64,000 nt of DNA, taken from Mycolicibacter minnesotensis (GTDB lineage Bacteria > Actinomycetota > Actinomycetes > Mycobacteriales > Mycobacteriaceae). The position numbers were made by a program, and so were the translations under genes. Of the stretch, positions 35,997-43,215 are shown piece by piece. Under the pieces are notes generated by a model that saw only the letters and a program-made list of their open reading frames with translations, ran no database searches and was not told the DNA's origin. The DNA is taken from positions 2,418,001 to 2,482,000 of the forward strand of contig NZ_AP022589.1 in NCBI RefSeq assembly GCF_010731755.1. The letters run 5' to 3'. Each line of letters begins with the position of its first letter. The stretch's first letter is position 1.

Positions 35997-36017
35997 GCTG
36001 ATCACCTCCTGCCTAGT

Positions 36018-36045
36018 GATACGACGTAGCGGCCCGGTGGGTTCA
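36018..36045 (-). promoter_or_regulatory. SigL-like autoregulatory promoter of the sigma gene
   Basis: Minus strand: TGAACC (36045-36040), 16 bp, CGTATC (36023-36018); one base differs from CGTGTC. The predicted transcript start is just before the Shine-Dalgarno, giving a very short leader, the same arrangement as at 37972-37999. Confidence 0.65.
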
Positions 36046-36070
36046 TGCTCGTTGCGGATACCCCGACGAG

Positions 36071-37690
36071 TCAGCCGGGAATCCAGCTCCCGTGAAAGCC
36101 GTGCGGCACGCGCCGGGGCAGCTGCACCCGGGCGACCGGTTCGGCGTCGAACTCCGATGCGCTGATGATCACCAGTTCGCTGCAGTGGCGCACCGGACTG
36201 TAGACGTAGGTCAGATACCAGCCGGCCGATTCGTCGGTCTGCCCCGGAGCCGGGGCGAACACCGCCTCGTCTGGTGCGCCGGCGGTGCCGTTGACACCGA
36301 ACCGGTACACCTGGGCACTGTCGCGTGCCAGGTCGTAGCGGACCAGGCCCTCTTTGCCGACGGTGACGGCGTAGCGGGCGTCGGTGCCCACCCGCCGGTC
36401 ATCCACCCGAGGAAACTCGATGTCCCGGTCGTCGAGCTGAACCTCACGCACCGCTCCGGCCGCCAGATCGATGGTCCAACGCCACAGCGAAGCATCGGTC
36501 TCGAAGTCGCTGTTGTCGCGCCAGATCTCTGGGTAGCGAACCACCTGAATCACAATCGACTCGCCCTGCGGCCCGGAAACGTCGAACGCGTTGGCGATGT
36601 GGAACACGTAGCACGGTTCGATGTCGAACCAGCGGATCGGCCCGAAGGGGTCATCGCGGCGCAGCACTCCCAGGCGGGCGGCGTAGCCGTCATCCCAGCG
36701 GTAGGGCAGGTCACGGTCGACCGGCCCGGTCAGCGCCACTTGCGGGTTGAACACCACGGGCAGGTCCAGGAACACCACGTGGTCTGCGGTCAGCGCGAAG
36801 TCGTGCATCAATGTCATCGCGGGAACGTCGATCGGTCGCCGGATCGCCACGGTGCCGTCGGCACCGGCACGGTAGTAGGTGATGTGTGGGTGGGCGAAGT
36901 CGCCGTAGCCGAAGAAGTGCAGCTCGCCGGTCTTGGGACACACCTTGGGGTGCGGGGCCATCGAATCGACCAGCTTGCCTGCGAAGTCGTAGGCGCCCAG
37001 GGTGTCGAGCTCACGGCTGATCTCGTAGGGCAGGGAGGCATCCATCAGTGCCAGGGTCTTGCCGGCGTGCTGGATCACGTGGGTGTTGGCGGCGCTGGCG
37101 TGCAGGTTGCGGCTGCCGTCGGGGCGCAGTCGCGGCAGCGGCTGATCGAAGCTTTCGGTACGCACCCAGCGGTTGCGGTACCAGGCGGCCCGGCCGTGGT
37201 GCAGCCGGACACCGTGCACCATGCCGTCGCCGGTGCACCAATGCCCGCCCGCCGATCGAGGGTTGGGGCCGTTGCGCAGGTACCAGCCGTCGAGCTCCGG
37301 CGGAATGCTGCCCTGCACCGGTAGATCGAACGCGGTGAGCTCGTCGGCGACGGGGGAGTAGTTGCTGGGACGAAAGACCGAGAAGACGGTCTCTGGGGCC
37401 TGCAGGACCGCCACCGGCGTGCCCGACGCCGGCAGATCCGCGGTGCCGTTGACCTGCCGGGTGGCGCCGTGGTGTTCGGGGGCGACTGCCGCGTGGGGTT
37501 GGTCGACGGTGAAGTCGCTGCGATCCAGCAGGGACAGCGCCACCAGTGTTTCGGACAACTCGGCGACGGCGTCCTGGCACAGCCCGCAGTGGTCCAGGTG
37601 GGTCTGGAACTCGAGGTGCTCGGCTGCCGACAGGGATCCCAGCACGTAGGCGGCATCCCAGGCGGCGTACTCGCGGTGCGAGGTCGTCAT
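36071..37690 (-). CDS. Fusion of zinc anti-sigma domain and carotenoid cleavage dioxygenase
   Basis: 539 residues. Residues 1-55 are a zinc anti-sigma domain (WDAAYVLGSLSAAEHLEFQTH, His31-x3-Cys35-x2-Cys38), closely similar to the adjacent RslA. A linker (56-100) leads to a complete carotenoid oxygenase of about 435 residues. All four iron-binding His are visible: His247 (APHPK), His296 (LMHDFAL), His364 (YVFHIANAF) and His533 (GFHG). Such enzymes split a polyene or stilbene double bond with O2. There is no transmembrane helix, so unlike RslA it is cytosolic. The ATG overlaps the stop of the region-4-only sigma gene by 4 nt. I know of no characterised protein with this fusion. Confidence 0.85.
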   Translation of the reverse strand: MTTSHREYAAWDAAYVLGSLSAAEHLEFQTHLDHCGLCQDAVAELSETLVALSLLDRSDFTVDQPHAAVAPEHHGATRQVNGTADLPASGTPVAVLQAPETVFSVFRPSNYSPVADELTAFDLPVQGSIPPELDGWYLRNGPNPRSAGGHWCTGDGMVHGVRLHHGRAAWYRNRWVRTESFDQPLPRLRPDGSRNLHASAANTHVIQHAGKTLALMDASLPYEISRELDTLGAYDFAGKLVDSMAPHPKVCPKTGELHFFGYGDFAHPHITYYRAGADGTVAIRRPIDVPAMTLMHDFALTADHVVFLDLPVVFNPQVALTGPVDRDLPYRWDDGYAARLGVLRRDDPFGPIRWFDIEPCYVFHIANAFDVSGPQGESIVIQVVRYPEIWRDNSDFETDASLWRWTIDLAAGAVREVQLDDRDIEFPRVDDRRVGTDARYAVTVGKEGLVRYDLARDSAQVYRFGVNGTAGAPDEAVFAPAPGQTDESAGWYLTYVYSPVRHCSELVIISASEFDAEPVARVQLPRRVPHGFHGSWIPG

Positions 37691-37953
37691 GGCAGTGTTC
37701 TCGCCGCGCGCAGGCTCTGCTGCAGGGCCCGCAGCGCGTAGTGCAGTTGTGTTTTCACGCTGACTTCCGCCATTTCCCGATCGGCTGCGATCTGCTGGGT
37801 GCTCCAGCCGTCGTAATAGGCACGGCGTAGCAGGGCGCGTTGTTCAACCGAGAGCTGAGTCAGTGCAGCGGCCACGTCAGCCCGGCTGGGTGCGCGGTCG
37901 CGGCGTGCGGGCGCCATCGCCTGGCGACTTGCCGGGGGTGTTCCTTTATCCAT
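37687..37953 (-). CDS. Stand-alone sigma region 4 protein
   Basis: 88 residues: about 25 disordered residues, then an ECF region 4 (ALTQLSVEQRALLRRAYYDG, HTH STQQIAADREMAEVSVKTQLHYALRAL), closely parallel to region 4 of the SigL-like protein at 35463. There is no region 2. The start is certain: GGGGAGG lies 7 nt before the ATG and a SigL-like promoter ends about 18 nt before it, so this is not the 3' remnant of a longer sigma gene. It could occupy anti-sigma domains and so release SigL, or act as a DNA-binding cofactor. Coupled to the fusion gene by a 4-nt overlap. Confidence 0.75.
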   Translation of the reverse strand: MDKGTPPASRQAMAPARRDRAPSRADVAAALTQLSVEQRALLRRAYYDGWSTQQIAADREMAEVSVKTQLHYALRALQQSLRAARTLP

Positions 37954-37971
37954 GCACCGGCCTCCCCGAGT

Positions 37972-37999
37972 GACACGCTGCGGCGGCCTGGCCGGTTCA
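37972..37999 (-). promoter_or_regulatory. SigL-like promoter of the sigma-4/dioxygenase operon
   Basis: Minus strand: TGAACC (37999-37994), 16 bp, CGTGTC (37977-37972), a full match. The start codon at 37953 follows after a leader of about 12 nt that carries part of the GGGGAGG Shine-Dalgarno. Confidence 0.7.
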
Positions 38000-38090
38000 C
38001 CTCTGATCCCCCGGAACCGGTCGTGGCCCGTTGGTTCAGTCTGGCCCGCGCGCGGCGGCAGGGGAAGGGGTTCGTTGTGGCGTGCTGTTT

Positions 38091-38864
38091 TTACGAGGTG
38101 CTGGTGACCAGTTCCAGATCCCAGGCCTGCAGCCACGGCTTGATCAGCTGCGCGACCGAGGACTCCTGCGTGCCCTTGCACACCGCGTCGGGATCTTGGC
38201 CGTCGGACACCACGCTCAGGATGCCGACCGCTTCGGCGGTGCCGTCGGGCCGGACCCGGTATGCCGGGCCGCCGGCATCGCCGCAGGTACCGGCCGCGGT
38301 GAAGCGCACCGAGTCCCGCTCGCCGGCGACCACTGTGCCGCACATCGGCTCACCGCTGCGCACCCCCAGGTGGCAGAGCTCGTCGCCGATCTCCACGCTG
38401 TCGGCCACCCCGGTCACCGGGCGACCGTCGACCTCGGAGGACAGCGGGAACTTGTCGTGGCGGTCCAGAACGATAAGCCCGATATTGGAGTCGCCCCAGC
38501 GGTCGCCGTCATAGACGCTCTGGGTGAACCCGCCGACGGTGGGGTAGAGGGCGCCGTGGTGGATGGCCACCTCACCGGACCCGCCCGGCTTGTTGCAATG
38601 CCCCGCGGACAGCAGGCCCGGCTGCCCGGTGTTGGTGCGGACCAAGAACCCCGCGGTGCAGCTGGTGGACTCCGAACGTCCGGTGCCGGACACGTTGATA
38701 CCGACGCCGGGACCGATCGCCTCGGCAGCCGGCAGTGGGATCAACTGCCGCACCGGTTGGGCACGGGTGGCCCAGACGATGCCGGCCAGGACTGTGAGCG
38801 CGCCGGCCACGATGGCCAGGCGCTTAAGCAGGGTTCTGGGCGGGAGTCGTCGAATGGCGTCCAC
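38091..38864 (-). CDS. Trypsin-like pseudoprotease, membrane-anchored
   Basis: 257 residues with the layout of the protease at 24383-25177: N-terminal transmembrane anchor (about 15-32), then a chymotrypsin fold. His89 is kept (SAGHC), but the Asp position is Asn127 (SNIGLI) and the nucleophile position is Ala197 (GTCGDAGGP; codon GCC at 38274-38276, one base from TCC for Ser). With two of three triad residues gone it cannot be a serine protease. The cysteines and overall fold are conserved, so it is probably a binding or regulatory protein, not a decaying gene. No neighbour is obviously linked to it. Confidence 0.82.
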   Translation of the reverse strand: MDAIRRLPPRTLLKRLAIVAGALTVLAGIVWATRAQPVRQLIPLPAAEAIGPGVGINVSGTGRSESTSCTAGFLVRTNTGQPGLLSAGHCNKPGGSGEVAIHHGALYPTVGGFTQSVYDGDRWGDSNIGLIVLDRHDKFPLSSEVDGRPVTGVADSVEIGDELCHLGVRSGEPMCGTVVAGERDSVRFTAAGTCGDAGGPAYRVRPDGTAEAVGILSVVSDGQDPDAVCKGTQESSVAQLIKPWLQAWDLELVTSTS

Positions 38865-39044
38865 TCAGACAACGCTACCGACGTTTTTTTGCGGGTTTGT
38901 GGGCGAGCGGGTTACGTGGGGATGAACAGGGGGAGTGGGGAATGTCACGGTGGGGGGGAGTGGGTGCTGGCGTCGCATGAAGTATCTGTGCCGGTGACAA
39001 CCATCTGGCTGGTCCCATTGATTTACCGTTGCCGCAGGGCCATT

Positions 39045-39299
39045 GTGCGCAAGTTGGAACGCGGGACACAGGACGTAAAGCCGCACAGCTCCGAGGTCGA
39101 TTGCTATTTCCAGGTCGTGGACGATGCAGATGGGACTCGGCTGCTTCACCTGAGCACATTCGGTTCGGACGGCCGGGCATCGGCGCCGAAGAGTAGTCAG
39201 TCGATCCAGATTGATGAAGAGATGGCACACCAATTAGTGGCCCTCTTAGTTGAGACATTCCCACGGGCGCAGCCGGACGTCCTTCGCGGCGAGGCCTAG
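39045..39299 (+). CDS. Small conserved-looking protein, unknown
   Basis: About 84 residues: EVDCYFQVVDDADGTRLLHLSTFGSD, then PKSSQSIQIDEEMAHQLVALLVETFP. The LHLSTFGSD...PKSSQSIQ pattern resembles a small widespread bacterial family of unknown function, as I remember it. The GTG at 39045 has a GCAGGG-like Shine-Dalgarno; a GTG at 38994 would add 17 residues of less convincing sequence. The surrounding 38900-39420 is clearly lower in GC than its neighbours, which suggests recent acquisition. Confidence 0.5.
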   Translation: MRKLERGTQDVKPHSSEVDCYFQVVDDADGTRLLHLSTFGSDGRASAPKSSQSIQIDEEMAHQLVALLVETFPRAQPDVLRGEA

Positions 39300-39474
39300 G
39301 CCCTTTCAAATCCTGCTGGAAAGAATCTAATTCGGGACCGCGTAGGTGGCACTCGGGACCTCGCAGCACGGGCCAATAGGTTCGTCTTCGTCAACTCCAC
39401 GGCGACACCCGCCAGAACGCCATCCAGGTCCTGGCACGCCCCATCCCCCTCCCGCCCCCTGAGACCATGTACCG
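39300..39474 (+). other. Leader region of the ABC-F gene with a three-codon upstream ORF
   Basis: This 175-bp gap holds no gene. Just before the ABC-F start, ATG-TAC-CGA-TGA (39467-39478) forms a three-codon reading frame whose stop overlaps the ABC-F ATG (ATGA). No Shine-Dalgarno is seen for either. ABC-F resistance genes are often controlled by ribosome stalling in the leader, so this may matter, but chance is possible. Confidence 0.3.
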
Positions 39475-41139
39475 ATGACCGCAACGCTCGTCGCCAAGAA
39501 CATCGCTGGCGGTTTCGCGCACCGCACACTGTTCGAGGGCCTTGACCTGACCGTGGCACCGGGGGACGTCATCGGCGTCGTGGGCGCCAACGGCGCCGGC
39601 AAGAGCACCCTGTTGCAGATCCTGGCCGGCGATCTCGAGCCGCTCGAGGGCGCGGTCAGCATCGCGCCGGCCGATGGGTTTGTCGGGTGGCTGCCGCAGG
39701 AGCACGAGCGGGTGGAAGGCGAGACCGTCGCCGCCTATATCGCCCGCCGGACCGGCTGCGCGCAGGCGTCGCAGGCCATGGACGCTGCGGCGGCAGCCCT
39801 GGCTGATCCGGATCAGGCTCCCGCGAGTATCGATCCGGCCGACGCCTACTCGGTGGCGCTGGACCACTGGCTGGCCACCGGTGCGGCCGACCTCGACGAA
39901 CGGGTGCCAGCGGTGCTGGCCGACCTGGGCCTGGACTCCGAGGCGGTGCAGCCCGAATCGACGCTGATGACCGGGCTGTCGGGTGGGCAGGCCGCCCGGG
40001 TGGGTTTGGCCGCGCTGATGCTTTCGCGGTTCGACATCGTCCTGCTCGACGAGCCGACCAACGATCTCGACCTGGACGGGCTGGCCCGGCTGGAGCAATT
40101 CGTCCGGGATCTACGCGGCGGAGTGGTGCTGGTCAGCCACGATCGGGAGTTCTTGGCCCGCAGCGTCACGCGCGTCCTGGAATTGGACCTGGCCCAGAAC
40201 ACCACGACGGTCTTCGGCGGCGGATACGACAGCTACCTCGAAGAACGAGAGATCAACCGCCGGCACCGGCGCGAGCAGTACGAGGAGTTCGCCGAGAAAA
40301 AAGCCGACCTGGTCGCCCGCGCCCGCACGCAGCGGGAATGGTCGAGCCAGGGCGTCCGCAATGCCATGCGCAAGGCGCCGGACAACGACAAGATCCGCCG
40401 ACGCGCCGCCACCGAATCCAGCGAGAAACAGGCGCAGAAGGTGCGTCAGATGGAGAGCCGGATCGCCCGCCTGGAGGAGGTGGTCGAACCCCGCAAGGAA
40501 TGGACCCTGCAATTCAGCATCGGGGCTGCGCCACGGTCAAGCTCGGTGGTCGCAACGCTCGACAATGCCGTGGTGCGCCAAGGCGATTTCACCCTCGGAC
40601 CGGTGTCGCTACAGGTGGATGCGGGCGAACGGATCGGCATCGTGGGCCCCAACGGGGCGGGAAAGTCGACGTTGCTGCGACTGCTGCTCGGCCGCCAGCA
40701 GCCCGATGCGGGCCGGGCCAGCTTGGGAGCCAATGTCGCGATCGGTGAAATCGATCAGGCGCGGGCCGATTTCACCGGTTCCGCCCGTCTCGTCGACCGC
40801 TTCGAGCAGCGGGTGCCGGACTGGTCGACCGCCGACGTGCGAACCCTGCTGGCGAAGTTCGGGCTGACCGCCGACCATGTGGAACGCGCGGTCGACGACC
40901 TCTCACCCGGGGAGCGGACCCGCGCCGGCCTGGCGCTGCTGCAAGCCTGCGGCACGAACGTGCTGGTCCTGGACGAACCGACCAACCATCTCGATCTGCC
41001 CGCCATCGAACAGCTGGAGCAGGCGCTGGAAACCTACGACGGCGCGCTGTTGCTGGTGACTCACGACCGCCGGATGTTGCAGAACGTCCGATTGGACCGC
41101 TCCTGGCGAGTCGAGAACGGGCGCGTCACAGAGTTGTAG
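39475..41139 (+). CDS. ABC-F family ribosome-acting ATPase (Rv1473-like)
   Basis: 554-residue soluble protein with two ABC domains and no membrane spans. First Walker A GANGAGKST, signature LSGGQ and Walker B VLLDEPTND; second GPNGAGKST, LSPGE and VLVLDEPTNHLD. The interdomain linker (about 240-345) is long, basic and helical, as in ABC-F proteins that reach into the ribosomal E site. Closest in my memory to mycobacterial Rv1473, a member of the WhiB7 antibiotic-response set. I see no convincing WhiB7-type promoter here. Function: translation rescue or protection from ribosome-targeting drugs. Confidence 0.87.
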   Translation: MTATLVAKNIAGGFAHRTLFEGLDLTVAPGDVIGVVGANGAGKSTLLQILAGDLEPLEGAVSIAPADGFVGWLPQEHERVEGETVAAYIARRTGCAQASQAMDAAAAALADPDQAPASIDPADAYSVALDHWLATGAADLDERVPAVLADLGLDSEAVQPESTLMTGLSGGQAARVGLAALMLSRFDIVLLDEPTNDLDLDGLARLEQFVRDLRGGVVLVSHDREFLARSVTRVLELDLAQNTTTVFGGGYDSYLEEREINRRHRREQYEEFAEKKADLVARARTQREWSSQGVRNAMRKAPDNDKIRRRAATESSEKQAQKVRQMESRIARLEEVVEPRKEWTLQFSIGAAPRSSSVVATLDNAVVRQGDFTLGPVSLQVDAGERIGIVGPNGAGKSTLLRLLLGRQQPDAGRASLGANVAIGEIDQARADFTGSARLVDRFEQRVPDWSTADVRTLLAKFGLTADHVERAVDDLSPGERTRAGLALLQACGTNVLVLDEPTNHLDLPAIEQLEQALETYDGALLLVTHDRRMLQNVRLDRSWRVENGRVTEL

Positions 41140-41183
41140 GCGAGCTGGCGCGTTCACGCGACTGGCATTTTCCTTAGAGATAT

Positions 41184-41229
41184 GATGTGGTGTAGACCAC
41201 GTTAGAAACTCTGATGTGACGTAGACCAC
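41184..41229. promoter_or_regulatory. Paired operator-like repeats upstream of a small membrane protein
   Basis: Two 17-bp direct repeats, GATGTGGTGTAGACCAC (41184-41200) and GATGTGACGTAGACCAC (41213-41229), differ at two positions with a 29-bp period. The first contains the inverted repeat GTGGT-GTAG-ACCAC. The pattern TGGTnnnnACCA is like GntR/FadR-type operators. It overlaps the Shine-Dalgarno region of the 41243 gene and may govern it and what follows. Confidence 0.45.
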
Positions 41230-41242
41230 AGGAGCCGATGTA

Positions 41243-41377
41243 ATGACCGCTTTCTTGACTGGCTTGGGCGTCACGGCAGCCACCGCGACCACCGCCGCCG
41301 GCATGATGGGCCACGCCACCGTGGCACTGTGCGTCGGTCTGGTATCGGCGGCCTTCTTCGCCGGCCAGATCTGCTGA
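41243..41377 (+). CDS. Small hydrophobic protein (44 aa)
   Basis: 44 residues, almost entirely one or two hydrophobic helices rich in Ala, Gly and Thr (MTAFLTGLGVTAATATTAAG ... GLVSAAFFAGQIC). ATG with AGGAG 8 nt upstream; an ATG 5 bases earlier is followed at once by a stop. The reading frame, Shine-Dalgarno and upstream paired repeats support a real small gene. No family recognised. Confidence 0.55.
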   Translation: MTAFLTGLGVTAATATTAAGMMGHATVALCVGLVSAAFFAGQIC

Positions 41378-41389
41378 AAAGCCCCCTGA

Positions 41390-41944
41390 ATGGCGGCACC
41401 TGAGCCGCCGAAATCCGCATCGGGTGCCCCTAGGGTGACGCTGGACGCCGACAACTATCGTCGAGCGATGACCCCCGAGGAGCGGCTGACCGCGCTCGAA
41501 CACATCGAGGCGATCAAAGCCCTCAAACACCGCTACTTTCGGGCCTGCGATGCCAAAGACCCCGAAACCTTCCGGGCCTGCTTCATCGCCAATGGCGCCG
41601 ACATCCACTACGGCGCATTGGGCGGGTTCGACGATGCCGACAAAATCGCCGCGGTATTCACCAAGATCGCGCTGCACACCGTGGACGGCAAACCGGTGAT
41701 CCTGGACATGCACCACGGCATGCACCCCGACATCGCCCTCACCGGCCCCGGCACGGCCACCGGCCACTGGACGCTGAAGTTCCGCCAGCTCAACATGATC
41801 GAGCGCACCGAACGCCTGCTCACCGGTGAGTACGACGACGACTACCGGATCGAGGACGGGGCCTGGAAGATCGCCCGCAGCCACTTCCGCCAGCTCTGGG
41901 CCATCACCCGGCCCCTGGGCGATGACGCCATCGTGGAGGTTTAG
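41390..41944 (+). CDS. SnoaL/NTF2-like domain protein
   Basis: Up to 184 residues. The core from about residue 27 (MTPEERLTALEHIEAIKALKHRYFRACDAKD, then FDDADKIAAVFTKIAL, MHHGMHPDI and a terminal W-K-I-ARSHFRQLW) is an NTF2/SnoaL-like fold, used by small dehydratases and isomerases. The start is uncertain: ATG 41390 and GTG 41435 have weak signals, and ATG 41468 begins exactly at the domain. It is followed after 4 bp by an SDR gene, so they probably act on one substrate. Confidence 0.7.
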   Translation: MAAPEPPKSASGAPRVTLDADNYRRAMTPEERLTALEHIEAIKALKHRYFRACDAKDPETFRACFIANGADIHYGALGGFDDADKIAAVFTKIALHTVDGKPVILDMHHGMHPDIALTGPGTATGHWTLKFRQLNMIERTERLLTGEYDDDYRIEDGAWKIARSHFRQLWAITRPLGDDAIVEV

Positions 41945-41948
41945 GGCG

Positions 41949-42785
41949 ATGAGTACACCGATCGCCTTGGTCACCGGCGCCAGCCGCAGCGTCGGCAAGG
42001 GCATCGCGCTGGCCCTGGGCTCGCACGGCTGGACCGTCTACGTCACCGCACGCGGTGAGGTCGGTGCCGACGGGCCACTGGATGAGACCGCCCGCGAGGT
42101 CACGCAGCGCGGTGGGCGCGGCATCGCCGTGCAGTGCGATCACCGCGACGACGCGCAGATCGCGACGCTGTTCGCTCGCATCGCCGAGGAGCAGGACGGC
42201 CGGTTGGATCTGCTGGTCAACAATGTCTGGGCCGCGCCCAAGGGCTTCGCCGGGTTCACCGAGAAGTTCTGGCAGCGCCCGCTGTCGGACTGGGACACCC
42301 TGATCGGGGTGGGCCTGCGCACCCACTACGTCGCCTCGGTGTACGCCGCGCAGCTGATGGTCCCGCGCGGGGCGGGCCTGATCGCCAACATCTCCTCATT
42401 CGGCGCCCGCGGACACCTGCACTCGGTGCTCTACGGCATGTCCAAGGCCGGGCTGGACAAGATGACCGCCGACATGGCCGTGGAGCTCACCGGTACCGGG
42501 GTGAGCGCGGTGTCGCTCTGGCCGGGCCTGGTGAAAAACGAAGTGATGCAGGGCTTCATGGATCGCGGCCTGGACAACTTCCAGGGCTTCCCGCTGGCCA
42601 ACGCCGAAACGCCGGAGTTCATCGGCCGCGTCATCGCCGCCCTCGCCGTGGACCCCGACCTCGCCGCCCGCAGTGGACACACCCTGATCACCGCCGAGAC
42701 CGCGCTGGATTACGGCATCACCGACCTGGCCGGTAACCAGCCCGATTCGCACCGGAGCCTGTTCGGCGGCGGCCCGCTGTATTGA
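41949..42785 (+). CDS. Short-chain dehydrogenase/reductase
   Basis: 278-residue SDR with ALVTGASRSVGKGIALALG (cofactor motif), VNNVWAAPKG, ANISSFGARG (catalytic Ser) and LYGMSKAGLDKM (Tyr-x3-Lys). It resembles DHRS1-type SDRs in its length and the LWPGLVKNEVMQGF insert. ATG at 41949. In an operon with the NTF2-like gene immediately upstream. Confidence 0.82.
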   Translation: MSTPIALVTGASRSVGKGIALALGSHGWTVYVTARGEVGADGPLDETAREVTQRGGRGIAVQCDHRDDAQIATLFARIAEEQDGRLDLLVNNVWAAPKGFAGFTEKFWQRPLSDWDTLIGVGLRTHYVASVYAAQLMVPRGAGLIANISSFGARGHLHSVLYGMSKAGLDKMTADMAVELTGTGVSAVSLWPGLVKNEVMQGFMDRGLDNFQGFPLANAETPEFIGRVIAALAVDPDLAARSGHTLITAETALDYGITDLAGNQPDSHRSLFGGGPLY

Positions 42786-42806
42786 CGCTGCGGCTAATTT
42801 CAGCTG

Positions 42807-43193
42807 CTAGCCGTGGCGCCACACCCGCAGCGCCGCGGTGACCATCGGAATCTGCAACGGCAGACGCGCCAGCGTCGCGGCCCGCAACCACGGCTTGTCC
42901 CAGAACAGCCGGACGCTGTTGAGGTTTCCCGGGTACACGGCGACGAACAGCGCGGCGGCGGCCAGTCCGGCCCGCCTGCGGGTGCTAGGCACCAACAGCA
43001 GCGCCCCGATCACCACCTCGGCGACTCCCGAGGCGTAGGTGTAGAACCGGGCGCTGCCGGGCAGTTCGACCGGAATGATGCTGTCGAAGGGCTTGGGCCA
43101 GGCGAAATGGGCGGTCCCGATACCGAGCAGCATGCCGGCGAGCCAGCGAGCACGGGTAATCGCGGAGCGCTGCTGCACTGTGGTGGTCGTCAC
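42807..43193 (-). CDS. DoxX-like membrane protein
   Basis: 128 residues with four hydrophobic spans. RWLAGMLLGIGTAHFAWPKPFDSIIP and YASGVAEVVIGALLLVP are typical of DoxX/DoxD-related small membrane proteins, some of which take part in oxidative-stress complexes. GTG at 43193; the longer open frame upstream has no membrane-protein character. Convergent with the SDR gene at 42785. Role unknown. Confidence 0.65.
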   Translation of the reverse strand: MTTTTVQQRSAITRARWLAGMLLGIGTAHFAWPKPFDSIIPVELPGSARFYTYASGVAEVVIGALLLVPSTRRRAGLAAAALFVAVYPGNLNSVRLFWDKPWLRAATLARLPLQIPMVTAALRVWRHG

Positions 43194-43215
43194 GCCCCGA
43201 GTGTAGCTGCGGCGG

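Noticed and set aside
36003..36005. GTG as the start codon of the sigma gene
   Set aside because: It overlaps the AGGAGG ribosome site itself; TTG at 35996 has the correct 8-nt spacing and gives the usual 177 residues.
38033..38038. Another GGTTCA (TGAACC on the minus strand) near the sigma-4 promoter
   Set aside because: No CGTnnn lies 16 bp downstream on the minus strand; the real -10 pairs with the copy at 37994-37999.
37954..38343. Possible sigma region 2 remnant upstream of the region-4-only gene
   Set aside because: The open frame upstream translates to Arg/Gly-rich antisense sequence with no region 2 features, and a good promoter and Shine-Dalgarno lie directly before the short gene.
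39296..39345. WhiB7-type promoter before the ABC-F gene
   Set aside because: There is an AT-richer patch but no recognisable -35/-10 pair with the expected adjacent AT motif.
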